DNA from: Desulfobacteraceae bacterium
Lineage (GTDB): Bacteria; Desulfobacterota; Desulfobacteria; Desulfobacterales; Desulfobacteraceae
Length of the DNA stretch: 64,000 bases
Reading direction: 5' to 3'
Assembly: GCA_024225635.1 (NCBI GenBank)
Contig: JAAEMK010000787.1
Coordinates: 1-64,000 of the forward strand
Made by a program: the position numbers and the translations under genes. Shown in pieces: positions 44,101-53,731 of the stretch. Positions within the stretch are counted from its first letter, which is position 1; each line of letters opens with the position of its first letter. Under the pieces are notes generated by a model. That model was not told the DNA's origin. It was given only the letters and a program-made list of their open reading frames with translations, and did no database searches.

Positions 44101-47100
44101 ACTTTCCAGAAGCAGGCCATGGCGTTTACCGGTCCCAACGGCCTGAAGGCGTTTCAGCAACCGTCCCCGCTCCGCCTTTTTCCCGGTTCCGGGAGACCGC
44201 CCGGCAAGCTCTTTAAAAAACGGCGGCACCCCTTGGCCGTAGGTCTTGCCGAGGTAAAGGGGCCACCGGACCAAAAGTACGCCGGCGCCATGGTCTGCCG
44301 GGTCACCGGCCAGAAGTTCTCCCATGGCTGCCAGGGCTTTTTCAGGCGCCAGCAGCTCGATGCCCATTTGTTGCCATGCGGACAGCCGGGTCTGCTCCTG
44401 CCTGCCGGCCATGCCCGATCCCTGCCAAGGCCCCCAGTTGACACTCAGGTTCCTGGCCGCCGGTCCGTCTCCGGCACCGGCCATGGCGTCCAGGAAGCGA
44501 TTGGCGGCGGCATAATTGGCCTGGCCCCGGGAGCCCAGGACAGCGGCCATGGAGGAAAAAGAGACCCAGAAATCAAGGTCCAGTCCTTTGGCCGCTTCCC
44601 GCAGATAAAGGGCGCCGTTCACCTTGGGAGCCATGACCGCCATCATGTTTTCGGGGGTCATGGCCAGCATCATCCGGTCGTCAAGTACACCGGCGGCATG
44701 GACAATTCCCTTAAGGGGGGGCAGGTCCCGGCCAATGGCAGCAAACATTTCCATGACCTCGTCCCGGCAGCTCACATCCGCCTGAACAACCCTTGCCTGA
44801 ATGCCCTGGTCAGACAATGCATCAAGGATTTTACGGGCGTTTTCGCCGGGACTGCGCCGTGCGCAAAGCACCAGGTGCCGGGCCCCGGAAGTCCCCATCC
44901 ATTGCGCCGCCTGCAATCCCAGTGCCCCCAGCCCGCCGGTGATCAGGTAACAGGCATCCGGATCAAACAAGCCATCCGGAGAGCCATTGGGGGCCTGTGC
45001 CATGGGCAGGAGCCGAGGCACATGGAGTTGACCGTCACGAACACCCATCCGCTTTTCAGCATCTCCCCCCTTAATGCCTTGAACGGCCGGAAAAAGCTGC
45101 TCCCCATCTTCCATGGCGCTCACATCGATGATGCCCGGGTTTAATTCCGGATGCTCCAGGGAAAGCGTCTCAATCATGCCCCACAGGGGTGCCTGGCAAA
45201 GATTCAAGGGACCGGATGCCCGGGTTACCGGCTGGGCATTCACCGTCATGACCCACAATTCAGGCGGAACCGGCAGGCGCAGCACCGCCTGGACAAGGCC
45301 CAGCAGGGCCAGGCCGTACTCCCTGGTACGGGAGACGATCTGTTCGGCGGTATCCCCGGGCCCGCCTTTTTCAAACAGCGCGACCATGCGCCAGGCCCGG
45401 CCCGGCCCAACGCCTGCCTGTTCAACCCGGAGCTTTAACCCTTCGGGGGCGGTCAGGTCCGTTTTTTCCCATTCAATGACGGTGACCTCCCCGGACAGGT
45501 GCCGGGCAAGGGCCTCCCCGCCATCCGCGGTCTCTGCCAGGACCAGCCATATATCCCCTTCCGTATCCGGTTCAGCCGTATTTTCCAGGACCTCCGGGGG
45601 GATTGCCTGCCATGCCAGCCGGTGAAACATGTTTTTGGAAGATTGCCCCAGGCTCTTTAATATGGCATCCCGGCCGGTGCGCCTGAAGGTGAGCCCCCGG
45701 ATCAGAACCAACGGTTGGCCCAGTTCATCATATAAACTGAAATTTGCGGTCAGGGTTTCCGGCATCCGGCCCGGTTCCGGCAGATCCGGCATCCGGGCGT
45801 GGCAATAGATGATATCCCCCAGGGGCGCAAGGAAGCTTACCCGGTCCATGCCCACCGGCAGGTAGTTATTATCCTCCAGGCCATGGAGGAACAGGGGTCC
45901 CGCCACCTGGAAACAGGCGTCCAAAAGGGCCGGATGAAGCAGGTAGGAACCGGCATCCCCGGCCAGGGATTCCGGCCGGACCACTTTACCCAGGCTCTGG
46001 CCCCGGCCCACCCGGATCTCGTCCACGGCCCGGAAACCGGGTCCAAGTTCCAGGCCGCACGCAAGGTAGGCCCCATAGAGTTCCTCTAAGGAAAACGTCT
46101 GCTCCATGGATGATTTAATTTCGTCAAGGTCTTTAAAATCCCCTGTGTCCGGTCCATCCCCGGCTGTCATTTCCCCCTGGATATGCAGGGTCCACCGGGC
46201 TTGACCATCCTCCTCCACGGCTTTGGAAAAGACCTTGAAGGTATGATTTCCGGTATCGCCCTTTTGAACGATGGTTTGAACCTGCCGGGTGATTCCGTCG
46301 GGGAACATCAAGGGCTGCTGGATACTGAGATTGGTTAATTCAACGGCTTCGGACAATAAAACCTCACATCCGGCTGTCACGGCCATGTCCACAAAACCGG
46401 CCGCCGGCATGATCACCATGCCATGGATCACATGATCCCCCAGAAAAACCGGGCGGTCCGCCCGGACCAGGGATTGGAAGCAAAGGTCCCGGCTGTCCGC
46501 CACATCCAGCTGCCGCCCAAGCAGGGGAGCCTGGCCTGAACCATCCGGGAGCCGGGCTTCGGCAGTTGATAACTCAGACCTGAGCCCATAAGTTTGCCGC
46601 TGGAACGGATAGGTGGGTAAAACGATTTTTTCGGCCCCACGGGAGGCGTAAAAACTCCGCCAATCCACATCCCGGCCCATGGTGTAGAGGTGTCCCAGGG
46701 TTTTCAGCAGCGGTTTCCAATGGTTACCCTCCCGGGCCGAAGGCTGAACCGTGGGAAGGAACCCGGCTTTGGAGTCCGTAATACAGCGTTTGCCCATGCC
46801 GCTCAACACGGGTTTCGGGCCGATTTCCACAAAAAGGGTATGCCCGGACTCCCAGAGGGTCTCCATGCTCCGGGCGAACCGCACCGGTTTGCGCACATGC
46901 TCCACCCAGTAATCGGCGTCAATTTGCCCGTCCATGACGGCCTTGCCCGTGAGGTTTGAGATCAGGGGCATGCGTGGGGCATTATAGGATATGCCCTTGG
47001 CGATCTGCCTGAATTCTTCCACCATGGGGGTCATCAGGGGGGAATGAAAGGCATGGGAAACCTTCAGGGGAACGGCGGAAACGCCCTCATCGGCCAATGC

Positions 47101-49320
47101 CGTCAGAACCGCCTCCATGGCCGGGGCCGCCCCGGAAATCACGGTATTTGCCGGGCCGTTGTAAGCCGCAACGGACAGGGTGGCCCCATGGGGGCCGATG
47201 GCCCGGCGCACCACGGCTTCAGGGGCCATCACAGCCGCCATCTTACCGCCCTTGGGCAGGCTTGCCATCAGCCGTCCCCGTTGGGCAATCAGCCGAAGCC
47301 CGTCCTCCGGGGAGATCACCCCGGCAACGCAGGCAGCCACGTATTCCCCCACGCTGTGGCCCATGACCCCATGGGGAACAAGACCCCAATGCTTCAGGAG
47401 CTGAGCCAGGGCGTATTCAAAGGCAAAAAGGACGGGCTGGGTGTATTGGGTCTGATTGATTTTTTCCGCCTCTGCTTCGGATTCAGGGAACATGACCCGT
47501 CGCAAAGGGGTTTCAAGATAGCCGCCCAGGACTTCTTCGCATTGGTCAATGGCTGTTTTAAACACGGGCTCGCCTGCGTACAGCCATTTTCCCATATCCG
47601 GATATTGGGACCCCTGGCCGGTGAAGATCCAGGCAATGCGGGGCTTTTCCGAAGCAAGTCCCCGGACGGCGCTGGAAGCATCCTCCCGCCATCCATCCAG
47701 CCCGTCCCTGAAATTCAATGTCGCCTCCCCCACAAGGGCCAGGCGATGATCAAAATGGGAACGGCCCAGGGCGGCCGTATGACATAGATCCTGCACATCA
47801 ACGTCGGGATTTTGGGTAAGAAAATTACCATAGGCCGCTGCCATGGCCTTAAGGGCCGGTGCCGAACGGGCGGACAGGGTCAGCAGGTGCTGGGAACGGG
47901 GTTGTGTTTCCAGGATGTTTTTTTCAGTTTCCATCCCTTTGTAATCCCCCAGCACGGCATGGACATTGGTGCCGCTGGCGCCGAATGAACTAATGCCGGC
48001 CTGGCGGGGAAAGCCGTTCCGGGGCCAGGGAGCCGTTGCCACAGGGATCTCAACGGCCATACGGTCCCAGTCAATTTTTTCATTGGGAGTCTGGAAATTC
48101 AGGTGGGGAATGATCATGCCGTGCTGAATCATCAATGCGGTTTTGAGCACCCCGGCAATCCCCGACGCAGCTTCAGTGTGGCCCAGGTTTGTCTTGAGGG
48201 CCCCCACCAGTAGGGGGCCGGGCCGCCCGGCCCCAAACACATTGCCCAGGGCTTCCATTTCAACGGGATCTCCCAGGGATGTCCCCGTTCCGTGGGCCTC
48301 CACATAGGTAACCTCATCCGGCCCCACCCGGCTGTCGGCAAGGGCGTTGCGAATCACCGCCTCCTGGGCCGGACCGTTGGGAACCGTGATCCCGGCACTG
48401 GCGCCGTCATGATTTATGGCGGAGCCCTTTACAACGGAGATGATCCGGTCACCGTGGCCAAGGGCATCGGACAGGCGTTTCAACACCACCACCCCGCACC
48501 CTTCCCCCCGCACATATCCGTTGGCCCGTGCGTCAAAGGTAAAACACCGGCCATCCGGGGACAGCATGCGATTCTTGCAGAAATTGATGCTCATTTCCGG
48601 GGTCAGGATAAGATTGACGCCCCCCACCAAGGCCGCGTCACACTCCCGCCGCCGCAGGCTCCGCACAGCCAGGTGAAGCGCCAGCAGGGAAGAGGAACAG
48701 GCCGTATCCACGGCCATGACCGGCCCGTTCAAACCAAGAATGTAGGCCAGGCGGCCTGCCGCCATGGAAGGATAGCTGCCGGTGATGAAATAGGCGTCAA
48801 TATGCTCCATGGTCGGCGGCTTGAATTGCAGTGCCGCATGGTCAAAGGTGCTGATCCCCAGGAAGACCCCGGTTTTTGAGCCTTTCAGGCCGGAAGGAGA
48901 GATACCGGCGTTTTCCAGGGCTTCCCAGGCCACCTCCAGCAACAACCGGTGCTGGGGATCCAGCCGGATCGCTTCCCTGGGGGTAATGCCGAAAAACCCC
49001 GGATCAAATCCATCCGGGTTTTCCAGAAACCCTCCGCTCCGGGTGTACATTTTCCCCGGGGCTTCAGGATCGGGATCATAGCAGTCCGGCCAGCGGCCCG
49101 GAGACAGGTCCTGTATAACATCCCGGCCGCTTACCAGCATGTCCCAAAACGCCTCCGGCGAATCAATCCCCTTGGGGAACCGGCATCCCATTCCCACAAT
49201 GGCCAGGGGTTCATGGGCCGCCGCTTCCGACTTTTCCAGCCGGGCTTCCATCCTACCAAGGGCCAGGTAGGCCTTTTTCAATTTGGTTGAACTATCGGTC
49301 TGCTCGTTCGGTTTAGCCAT
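38200..49320 (-). CDS. bimodular PKS, KS-AT-DH-KR-ACP-KS-DH-ER-KR-ACP
   Basis: A 3706-residue synthase. Module 1: KS (Cys in DTACSSSL near 210), AT (GHSVGE near 655, HAFH so malonyl-type), DH (HVIHGMVIMP near 961, LLDACFQ), KR (LITGGLGALG near 1460; VLDD, a B-type fingerprint; NYAAAN), ACP (SGMDSLMAIE near 1770). Module 2: KS (Cys near 2023) running straight through a short linker into DH (HRVHGRCVLP near 2491, LLDGCFQ), then ER (LNFRDVL, ASGGVGM near 3143), KR (LITGGAGALG near 3333) and ACP (QGFDSLMAVE near 3630). Module 2 has no AT: between KS and DH there is only the flanking-linker sequence ending in PTYPFQHQSY. Module 1 should leave a double bond and module 2 a saturated carbon pair. The start lies 64 bases after the preceding stop. 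Confidence 0.92.
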   Translation of the reverse strand: MAKPNEQTDSSTKLKKAYLALGRMEARLEKSEAAAHEPLAIVGMGCRFPKGIDSPEAFWDMLVSGRDVIQDLSPGRWPDCYDPDPEAPGKMYTRSGGFLENPDGFDPGFFGITPREAIRLDPQHRLLLEVAWEALENAGISPSGLKGSKTGVFLGISTFDHAALQFKPPTMEHIDAYFITGSYPSMAAGRLAYILGLNGPVMAVDTACSSSLLALHLAVRSLRRRECDAALVGGVNLILTPEMSINFCKNRMLSPDGRCFTFDARANGYVRGEGCGVVVLKRLSDALGHGDRIISVVKGSAINHDGASAGITVPNGPAQEAVIRNALADSRVGPDEVTYVEAHGTGTSLGDPVEMEALGNVFGAGRPGPLLVGALKTNLGHTEAASGIAGVLKTALMIQHGMIIPHLNFQTPNEKIDWDRMAVEIPVATAPWPRNGFPRQAGISSFGASGTNVHAVLGDYKGMETEKNILETQPRSQHLLTLSARSAPALKAMAAAYGNFLTQNPDVDVQDLCHTAALGRSHFDHRLALVGEATLNFRDGLDGWREDASSAVRGLASEKPRIAWIFTGQGSQYPDMGKWLYAGEPVFKTAIDQCEEVLGGYLETPLRRVMFPESEAEAEKINQTQYTQPVLFAFEYALAQLLKHWGLVPHGVMGHSVGEYVAACVAGVISPEDGLRLIAQRGRLMASLPKGGKMAAVMAPEAVVRRAIGPHGATLSVAAYNGPANTVISGAAPAMEAVLTALADEGVSAVPLKVSHAFHSPLMTPMVEEFRQIAKGISYNAPRMPLISNLTGKAVMDGQIDADYWVEHVRKPVRFARSMETLWESGHTLFVEIGPKPVLSGMGKRCITDSKAGFLPTVQPSAREGNHWKPLLKTLGHLYTMGRDVDWRSFYASRGAEKIVLPTYPFQRQTYGLRSELSTAEARLPDGSGQAPLLGRQLDVADSRDLCFQSLVRADRPVFLGDHVIHGMVIMPAAGFVDMAVTAGCEVLLSEAVELTNLSIQQPLMFPDGITRQVQTIVQKGDTGNHTFKVFSKAVEEDGQARWTLHIQGEMTAGDGPDTGDFKDLDEIKSSMEQTFSLEELYGAYLACGLELGPGFRAVDEIRVGRGQSLGKVVRPESLAGDAGSYLLHPALLDACFQVAGPLFLHGLEDNNYLPVGMDRVSFLAPLGDIIYCHARMPDLPEPGRMPETLTANFSLYDELGQPLVLIRGLTFRRTGRDAILKSLGQSSKNMFHRLAWQAIPPEVLENTAEPDTEGDIWLVLAETADGGEALARHLSGEVTVIEWEKTDLTAPEGLKLRVEQAGVGPGRAWRMVALFEKGGPGDTAEQIVSRTREYGLALLGLVQAVLRLPVPPELWVMTVNAQPVTRASGPLNLCQAPLWGMIETLSLEHPELNPGIIDVSAMEDGEQLFPAVQGIKGGDAEKRMGVRDGQLHVPRLLPMAQAPNGSPDGLFDPDACYLITGGLGALGLQAAQWMGTSGARHLVLCARRSPGENARKILDALSDQGIQARVVQADVSCRDEVMEMFAAIGRDLPPLKGIVHAAGVLDDRMMLAMTPENMMAVMAPKVNGALYLREAAKGLDLDFWVSFSSMAAVLGSRGQANYAAANRFLDAMAGAGDGPAARNLSVNWGPWQGSGMAGRQEQTRLSAWQQMGIELLAPEKALAAMGELLAGDPADHGAGVLLVRWPLYLGKTYGQGVPPFFKELAGRSPGTGKKAERGRLLKRLQAVGTGKRHGLLLESVNKRISAVMGLAPGSSMEPRGRLFDSGMDSLMAIEFKNQLEQDLDVSLTSTLVFDYPTVEAIMAYLAEQVLPPGLMSGPDKGAVAGPVDKRENDSAQSGKDATPGKYKNERSEPIAVIGMGCRFPGADSPGEFWTLLKEGRSSIRQVPGDRWDVDTFYDNDPDAPGKVNCRYGGYIGALDGFDASFFDIPAREAACMDPQQRLVLEVAWETLENANIDPQSVYGSNCGVFLGIGNWENAVIRFGIGDPERIGPYEGTGSSNCVAAGRIAYALGLTGPNMAVDTACSSSLLSAHLACESLRRRECDMALSGGSHLLLLPGMSICFSRARMLSPDGRCKAFDASANGYVRGEGVGLVALKRLSDAQRDGDRIIALIRGSAVNQDGGSGGLTVPSGPSQEAVIRKALANAGLAPDEVGVIEAHGTGTPLGDPIELRAIGSVFCKKPRPAPLVVGSVKTNIGHLESSAGISALIKTALMLHHRRIPPHLNFKTPSSHIDWNLLDVEIPLELKSWRTDADRARVAGISSFGFSGTNVHTVLSEYGGQDQTDDLERQVDGPCLLILSARHPRALTDMAGRYAGFLSARPGIHPADLCYTAMTCRAKFHHRLAVLGNTLSQLEKGLQAFMGGESHPDIFSNSDQKIVSPGPVPDLTRVPEDPEQRSRLYRSLAANFVAGATVPWRMLYQNQDVRRVQLPTYPFQHQSYPVNPFGAVAGGMAGKRADIHPLLGSPVVNALKETIFDSLLTPDDPVYLKGHRVHGRCVLPGAAYVEMALKAGALQMNGPGPVLESITFQAPLLMDGPRRIQLILTPLEGSGFEFHIFSNSREADQAWVSHATGRIVPPGAENGKREKNYPEPPETTASSFAVETDAGEYYERLSGTGFDYDGGFVSLSRICLNPGEALGRVRVEFDPATDAPAGTYVFHPILLDGCFQLVNCLTPETEGDAVFLPVGLDRLTLHGKPEPVFWVHGRAVTSAGDHFKADLTLILESGEIFGEIKGVMGRAVSRRRLLRQFQKPLGKKLYDLHWRPIAHGREISQGFDRGPGSYVLFSPVDKPAGTELARALGDHGHRVLVVTPGESFTLSNDGACSIDPSDAAQYTRLFEKVAEAPAPLRGIIHLWSLEDAPSLDSEAADLGWRSLLMLVQALGGLKFKDAPQLWVVTQGMVSVNGEAMPIPPFNAVLWGLGRVLMLEYPELGTRCLDLDVLDSHPGETLLDALRFADGENQVAWRRGKRYGVRLVPHDAWPDPEEEPVKVCLKSYEGLESLELVPMEPEPPGPDQVKIRVHTAGLNFRDVLHALGMMQDVSAEMGIETAEKLPLGFECAGTVAARGENVDHLAVGDPVVAAMAGGSLASFVTVPGAHVIPKPRGISFKAAATVATTFLTAWHGLVNLAGIQQGERVLIHAASGGVGMAALQLALDKGCVVFATASRPKWDVLKAMGVTHVMDSRALDFADEILEHTHGEGVHVILNSLTGEVIERSFSVLAGGGRFVEIGKIGVWTTGEAAAARPDAAYHLFDLNDIARENPGAVTRMLGEMAACMDAGKFKPLPFQTFGIQKVREAFSHMARAEHVGKVVVTVNPSRGAGNRAGTTCLITGGAGALGLSMAEFLVDEGVAHLVLVTRSAPGEESAARIDSLKEKGADVRVMIADVGDYNQMKKAWESLGADLPPLKGVIHAAGVLEDGMLADQDVTGFKQVLRPKVNGAWNLHRLSADHDLDFFVMFSSVASLLGNAGQGSYAGANGFLDAMAHYRRACGLPAVSINWGAWDAGMAAGRDRLAAWGAVPLEVETGKTLFQMILDRNPVQAGAMAIDWGVFRRNFPGPLPAMLSEIGPPDGEETLSSQPSEIIGLLKDAEPDERYSLLLDFTGQLATNVAGSGREALIIDQPLMEQGFDSLMAVELRNRLGREIGKVLPASLLFDYPTLEKITTYLMEEMTWPEDGKNSGKTRRDRGNDGLSANDVLEELDTLLD

Positions 49321-49384
49321 GATCCCCCCGGTATCCCCAACTATGAACGTTCACACACGAATCGGCGCCTGCATTCGCAAAAAG

Positions 49385-52300
49385 CTAAAGCCATTTATCC
49401 AGCTTTGCCAGCTTCTCATCAAGCATATCCCCCAGGGCATCCTCTGACAGCTCGTCCAGATCATCCTCCGCAACGGCCTGCCCCGGCCCTTCTTCCTTTA
49501 TGGATTCTCCCCGGGGGCCACTCACCTGCCCCGGCCTTTCTGCCTTTGTTGATTCCACCCGGGATGCCATGGCCGAATCCCCGGCCCCACCCAAAAGCTC
49601 CTCCAGGATATTCTCCTTCAAATATCCGGCAATATCCCCAATGCTTGGGTAATTGAACACCAGGGTGGCGCGGATGGGGTGGTTGAATTCATCGGCCAGC
49701 TGCTCCTTGAACTGCAACGCCATGATGGAATCCATGCCCAGATCAAAAAGACCGGCTTCCGCATCCGGGGGCGTGTCTTCGGGAAACCCCAGAATCCGTG
49801 CCGCTTTCCCCCATAGATAGTCAATAAGTGCCTGCTCCCGGGCATTTGAAGGCAAAGCCGCCAGCTGCTTGACAATATTGTCCGTCGCCCTGTTCTTCTT
49901 TGCCGGTGACCCGGAAATCAACTCCGTGATCATGGCCGGAGGTCCGCCGCCTCCGTAACCTTCGGCATAGCGATCCCATTTCATCCTGAGCACGGCAACC
50001 TGGGGCCTGTCCAGGGCCAGCAATTGCTCCAGGATGTCAAGCCCCCTGTCCGCCTCGATCAATCCGATCCCGGAGGCTTCCAACCGGTCCCGCCCTTTGG
50101 AATCAATACCCGCTGCCATGCCGGGGCCTGCCCAGCCGCCCCAGTTGATACTCAGGCAAGGCCGTCCCTCCCTGTGCCCCAGATGGGCCAGGCCGTCCAT
50201 AAATGCATTTGCAGCCCCATACCCTGCCTGGCCGGCGTTGCCCAGAAGCGCGGTCATGGACGAGAACAACACCATGAAATCCAGATCCAATCCACGGGTG
50301 AGGCAATATAAATTCCAGGCACCGGCCACCTTGGGGTCCAGCACCCGTGTCATGCGCTCCTGATCCTGGCGGATAAGGAGGGCGTCATCCAGCACGCCGG
50401 CGGCATGGACCACACCGCCCAGGGGCGGCATTTCAGTATCGATGACCTCCAATATCCCGCGCAAATCGTCTGCATTCCCCATGTCCCCCGGCACAAACCG
50501 CACGTCCGTTCCCGCCGCCTTTAAATCATCGATCCTGCTTTGGACCCCTTTTCCGGGTGTCCGCCGTCCGGCCAGGACAAGATGGCCCGCCCCCCGGTCC
50601 GCAAGACGACGGGCCACAGCCATGCCCAGTGCGCCGGTGCCGCCGGTGATCAAGACGGTTTTATCCCGGGGGACGGCCACCTTCCCGCCGCCGGATGCAA
50701 ACGGTCTCAACCGGGGAACCAGGCATTTCCCATGGGCAAAGGTCAGCTGATCCCCATTGGAGCTGTTCATGAGCCGGTTGATATGGGACGGCGTTACCTC
50801 TTCATCCAGCCAGTCCACCAGGCTGCATCCAAGGGAGGGATGCTCAATGGCGATACCACGCCCCATGCCCCACAACATGGCCTGGAAGGGAGAGCTACCG
50901 CCGGTCCGGCCCGTGCGGGTGACCAGGGTAAGTTGCGGAAGTGCGCCGTTTTCCCCGGACACCATATGCCGCACAAGAAGCATGGGAGAGAGGCATCCCT
51001 TTTGATAGCATGGCGCAAAATCATTTGAACCGGACGGCGGCCGGATATCCAGGCCCCATAAATAGAGAATCCGGTCAACCGGTTGTTCCGGGTCTTTCAC
51101 AAGTTCCCCAAGCCCGGAAGGTGTACCGTCCCGAAGCACCGCCCCGTCAGCCCCCTGCCCGGCAAATGCCAGGGAGACATGATCACCCCGGGCTTCCAGA
51201 AAAGCGGCAATCTTGAGCCCCAGCCCCTTTTGGTCCGCCAGGACCAGCCAATTCAAGGGGGCGTCATCATCCATGCGATCCCCGGACAATGGTTCCGGCA
51301 CCCATTCCATATGATAGGTTTCCGGGATATCCCCGGTGTCCAGCGCCATTCCAAGGGCAGGTGCTGATAAACGGCGCACCGTGAACCCTGTGAAATCAGC
51401 CAGCACCTTTCCATCTGCGTCGGCAAGCGCCATATCAGCGCACAGGCCGCTTTCCCGGTTCACGGATTGGGATTGAATGCGGACAAGGGAATAAAGGGGG
51501 CCGGATGGCTTTTCACCGGGGGGATACACCCGAACCTTTTCAAAGGCAAAGGGCACGAAAATCGTCTCCTCCCCCCCATGGTTTCCGTGTTCCGGCGAAA
51601 CCATCCGGGGCCCGCGAATGCAGAAACATTGAAAGCTGGAATCCAGCAACCCCGGATGGAAAAGATAGGTGTCCCCCACCCCCGGCGGGGCCGACATCCT
51701 GGTGAGGATTTCCCCGTCCCGCCATTGTACCTGGTTTACCCAGCGGAACGAGGGACCGAGATGGTGGCCCAGGGCGGTGATCTCATCATACAATTCCGTA
51801 CCGCTCAACCGGTTTGCCCCGTCAAATCCTTCCGGATCAATTGAACGGGCATCACGGGCCGCCTTTTCGATCACAAGCGTTCCTTCCACATGGAGCATCC
51901 AACCGCCGGACACGGACAGGTCCGGGGCCGTGCCTGCCGGGGCACTGACCAGTTTGAACCGGAAATTATCTTCAGCCATGGGAGAAAGGATCAGCTGGGC
52001 CAGCCGCTCCCGGTTTTCAGGAATGACCAGGGGCGCTTGCAAAGAAATATCCCCGAGGGTGAACCCCACCTGCCCAAAGGCTTTGAAAACCGCCTCCACG
52101 ACCATGGAGAGATGGGAGGCCCCGGCCACCACCAGGTGACCGAAAAGCCTATGATCCGGCAAATGGGCAAGGGTTGTTTCCCCCATGGGGCACTCAAACC
52201 GGATCTCTTGGGAAAAGGGCAGGTTCACCCGCTTGCCGGGCAGGAGCACCGTTTGGCATGGAAGCGGGTCAGGGGGAGAGGTATCCACCCAATACCGCTG

Positions 52301-53731
52301 CCGTGCAAAGGTTACAGGTTCAGGGGCCTTTCCTTCAGCGGCCCCGCCCCCCTCAAACCCTTCCATGACAACATGGGCGTTGGTGCCGCAGAAACCAAAG
52401 GAACTGACACCTGCGATCATGCGGCCGGAAACCGCCGGCCAGTCCATGAGCCGCCGGGGAATCCGGACCTGATGCCGGTCCCAGTCGATCTGCCTGGAGG
52501 GAGTGTTGAAATGCAGGTTCCCGGGGATCTTTTTATGCTGAAAGGAAAGGATCAGTTTAATAATACCTGCGACCCCGGCCGCGGCTTCCAGGTGGCCGAT
52601 ATTTGTTTTCACGGTTCCCACCCACAGGGGCGCGGATCGATCCCGGGCGGCAAACAGATTTCCCAGGGCCCCCATCTCAATGGGATCACCCAGGGATGTC
52701 CCGGTGCCGTGGGCCTCCATATACCCCACCTGGCCGGGACGAAGGCCGCAATGGGTGAGTGCCGTGCGGATCACCGATTCCTGTGAGGGACCGCTGGGCA
52801 CGGTCAATCCGCCGCTGGCCCCGTCCTGGTTAATGGCGGAGCCCCTTATCAGGGCCAGTACGTCATCACCGTGGGCCAGGGCGTCCCCAAGCCGTTTCAA
52901 TACCAGCACCCCGCACCCTTCACCCCGGCCATAGCCGTCCGCGGCATCATCAAAGGATTTACAGCGTCCGTCCGGTGACAGGAGGCCGGCCTTGCAGAAA
53001 CTGATGCTGGGCCCTGGCGCCATGATCAATCCCACCCCGCCGGTGAGGGCCAGGTCGCATTCCCTCCTGCGCAGGGCCTCGCAGGCCTGGTGTACCGCCA
53101 CCAGGGAGGAGGAACAGGCCGTATCCAGGGCCATGCTGGGCCCCTTCAGGCCCAGGGCGTATGACAACCGCCCGGCGGCCACGCTCAAAACGGTCCCGCT
53201 CACATAATAGGGATCAATCCGGGCCGGAGCCCCCAGGGCCGTCTGCAAAGCGGCATAGTCACTGGTACTGATGCCCAGGTAAACCCCGGAGGGGGAGCCA
53301 TAGAGTTTTTCCGCATCCAGGCCGGCATGGTGGATGGCGGCCCAGGCGGTTTCCAGCAAAACCCGCTGCTGGGGATCCATTGCCGCTGCCTCCCTGGGGG
53401 AGATGCCGAACAACCGGGCGTCGAACTGATCGATGCCGTCTATGAAACTCCCGTGCCGGCAGTACATCCTGCCGGGCGCCCCGGGGTCCGGGTCATAGTA
53501 ATGGTCCACGTCCCACCGGCCCGGGGGTATGGGGCCAACCGCATCCACCCCGTTTGAAAGCATGCGCCAATAGGCTTCCGGTGAATTTCCGCCCCCGGGA
53601 AACCGGCACCCCATGCCGATCACGGCAATGGGCTCCGCCCGCATCAGCACCAGGTTCCCCTCCATCTGCCGGCCGGCCAGGGCAAGCTTGAGGGGTGACA
53701 TGTCGTATAGTGAAGACGTTGATACGCTCAT
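49385..53731 (-). CDS. AT-less PKS module, KS-DH-KR-ACP
   Basis: A 1448-residue module. KS has Cys near 204 in DTACSSSL, HGTGTSLGD and NIGHLEAAAG. DH follows directly without an AT: its motif reads HRLFGHLVVA near 527, with Ala replacing the usual Pro, and the second catalytic acid is in GLLDSSFQ. KR has LITGGTGALG near 1024, VLDD (B-type) and YGAANAF near 1172. ACP has LGMDSIMAL near 1332. No GHSxGE motif occurs anywhere, so malonyl must be loaded by another AT. The start is an ATGA overlap with the preceding PKS gene. The C-terminus has an acidic helical tail (EDDLDELSEDAL) that looks like a docking element. Predicted product step: extension, ketoreduction, dehydration, if the altered DH is active. 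Confidence 0.9.
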   Translation of the reverse strand: MSVSTSSLYDMSPLKLALAGRQMEGNLVLMRAEPIAVIGMGCRFPGGGNSPEAYWRMLSNGVDAVGPIPPGRWDVDHYYDPDPGAPGRMYCRHGSFIDGIDQFDARLFGISPREAAAMDPQQRVLLETAWAAIHHAGLDAEKLYGSPSGVYLGISTSDYAALQTALGAPARIDPYYVSGTVLSVAAGRLSYALGLKGPSMALDTACSSSLVAVHQACEALRRRECDLALTGGVGLIMAPGPSISFCKAGLLSPDGRCKSFDDAADGYGRGEGCGVLVLKRLGDALAHGDDVLALIRGSAINQDGASGGLTVPSGPSQESVIRTALTHCGLRPGQVGYMEAHGTGTSLGDPIEMGALGNLFAARDRSAPLWVGTVKTNIGHLEAAAGVAGIIKLILSFQHKKIPGNLHFNTPSRQIDWDRHQVRIPRRLMDWPAVSGRMIAGVSSFGFCGTNAHVVMEGFEGGGAAEGKAPEPVTFARQRYWVDTSPPDPLPCQTVLLPGKRVNLPFSQEIRFECPMGETTLAHLPDHRLFGHLVVAGASHLSMVVEAVFKAFGQVGFTLGDISLQAPLVIPENRERLAQLILSPMAEDNFRFKLVSAPAGTAPDLSVSGGWMLHVEGTLVIEKAARDARSIDPEGFDGANRLSGTELYDEITALGHHLGPSFRWVNQVQWRDGEILTRMSAPPGVGDTYLFHPGLLDSSFQCFCIRGPRMVSPEHGNHGGEETIFVPFAFEKVRVYPPGEKPSGPLYSLVRIQSQSVNRESGLCADMALADADGKVLADFTGFTVRRLSAPALGMALDTGDIPETYHMEWVPEPLSGDRMDDDAPLNWLVLADQKGLGLKIAAFLEARGDHVSLAFAGQGADGAVLRDGTPSGLGELVKDPEQPVDRILYLWGLDIRPPSGSNDFAPCYQKGCLSPMLLVRHMVSGENGALPQLTLVTRTGRTGGSSPFQAMLWGMGRGIAIEHPSLGCSLVDWLDEEVTPSHINRLMNSSNGDQLTFAHGKCLVPRLRPFASGGGKVAVPRDKTVLITGGTGALGMAVARRLADRGAGHLVLAGRRTPGKGVQSRIDDLKAAGTDVRFVPGDMGNADDLRGILEVIDTEMPPLGGVVHAAGVLDDALLIRQDQERMTRVLDPKVAGAWNLYCLTRGLDLDFMVLFSSMTALLGNAGQAGYGAANAFMDGLAHLGHREGRPCLSINWGGWAGPGMAAGIDSKGRDRLEASGIGLIEADRGLDILEQLLALDRPQVAVLRMKWDRYAEGYGGGGPPAMITELISGSPAKKNRATDNIVKQLAALPSNAREQALIDYLWGKAARILGFPEDTPPDAEAGLFDLGMDSIMALQFKEQLADEFNHPIRATLVFNYPSIGDIAGYLKENILEELLGGAGDSAMASRVESTKAERPGQVSGPRGESIKEEGPGQAVAEDDLDELSEDALGDMLDEKLAKLDKWL

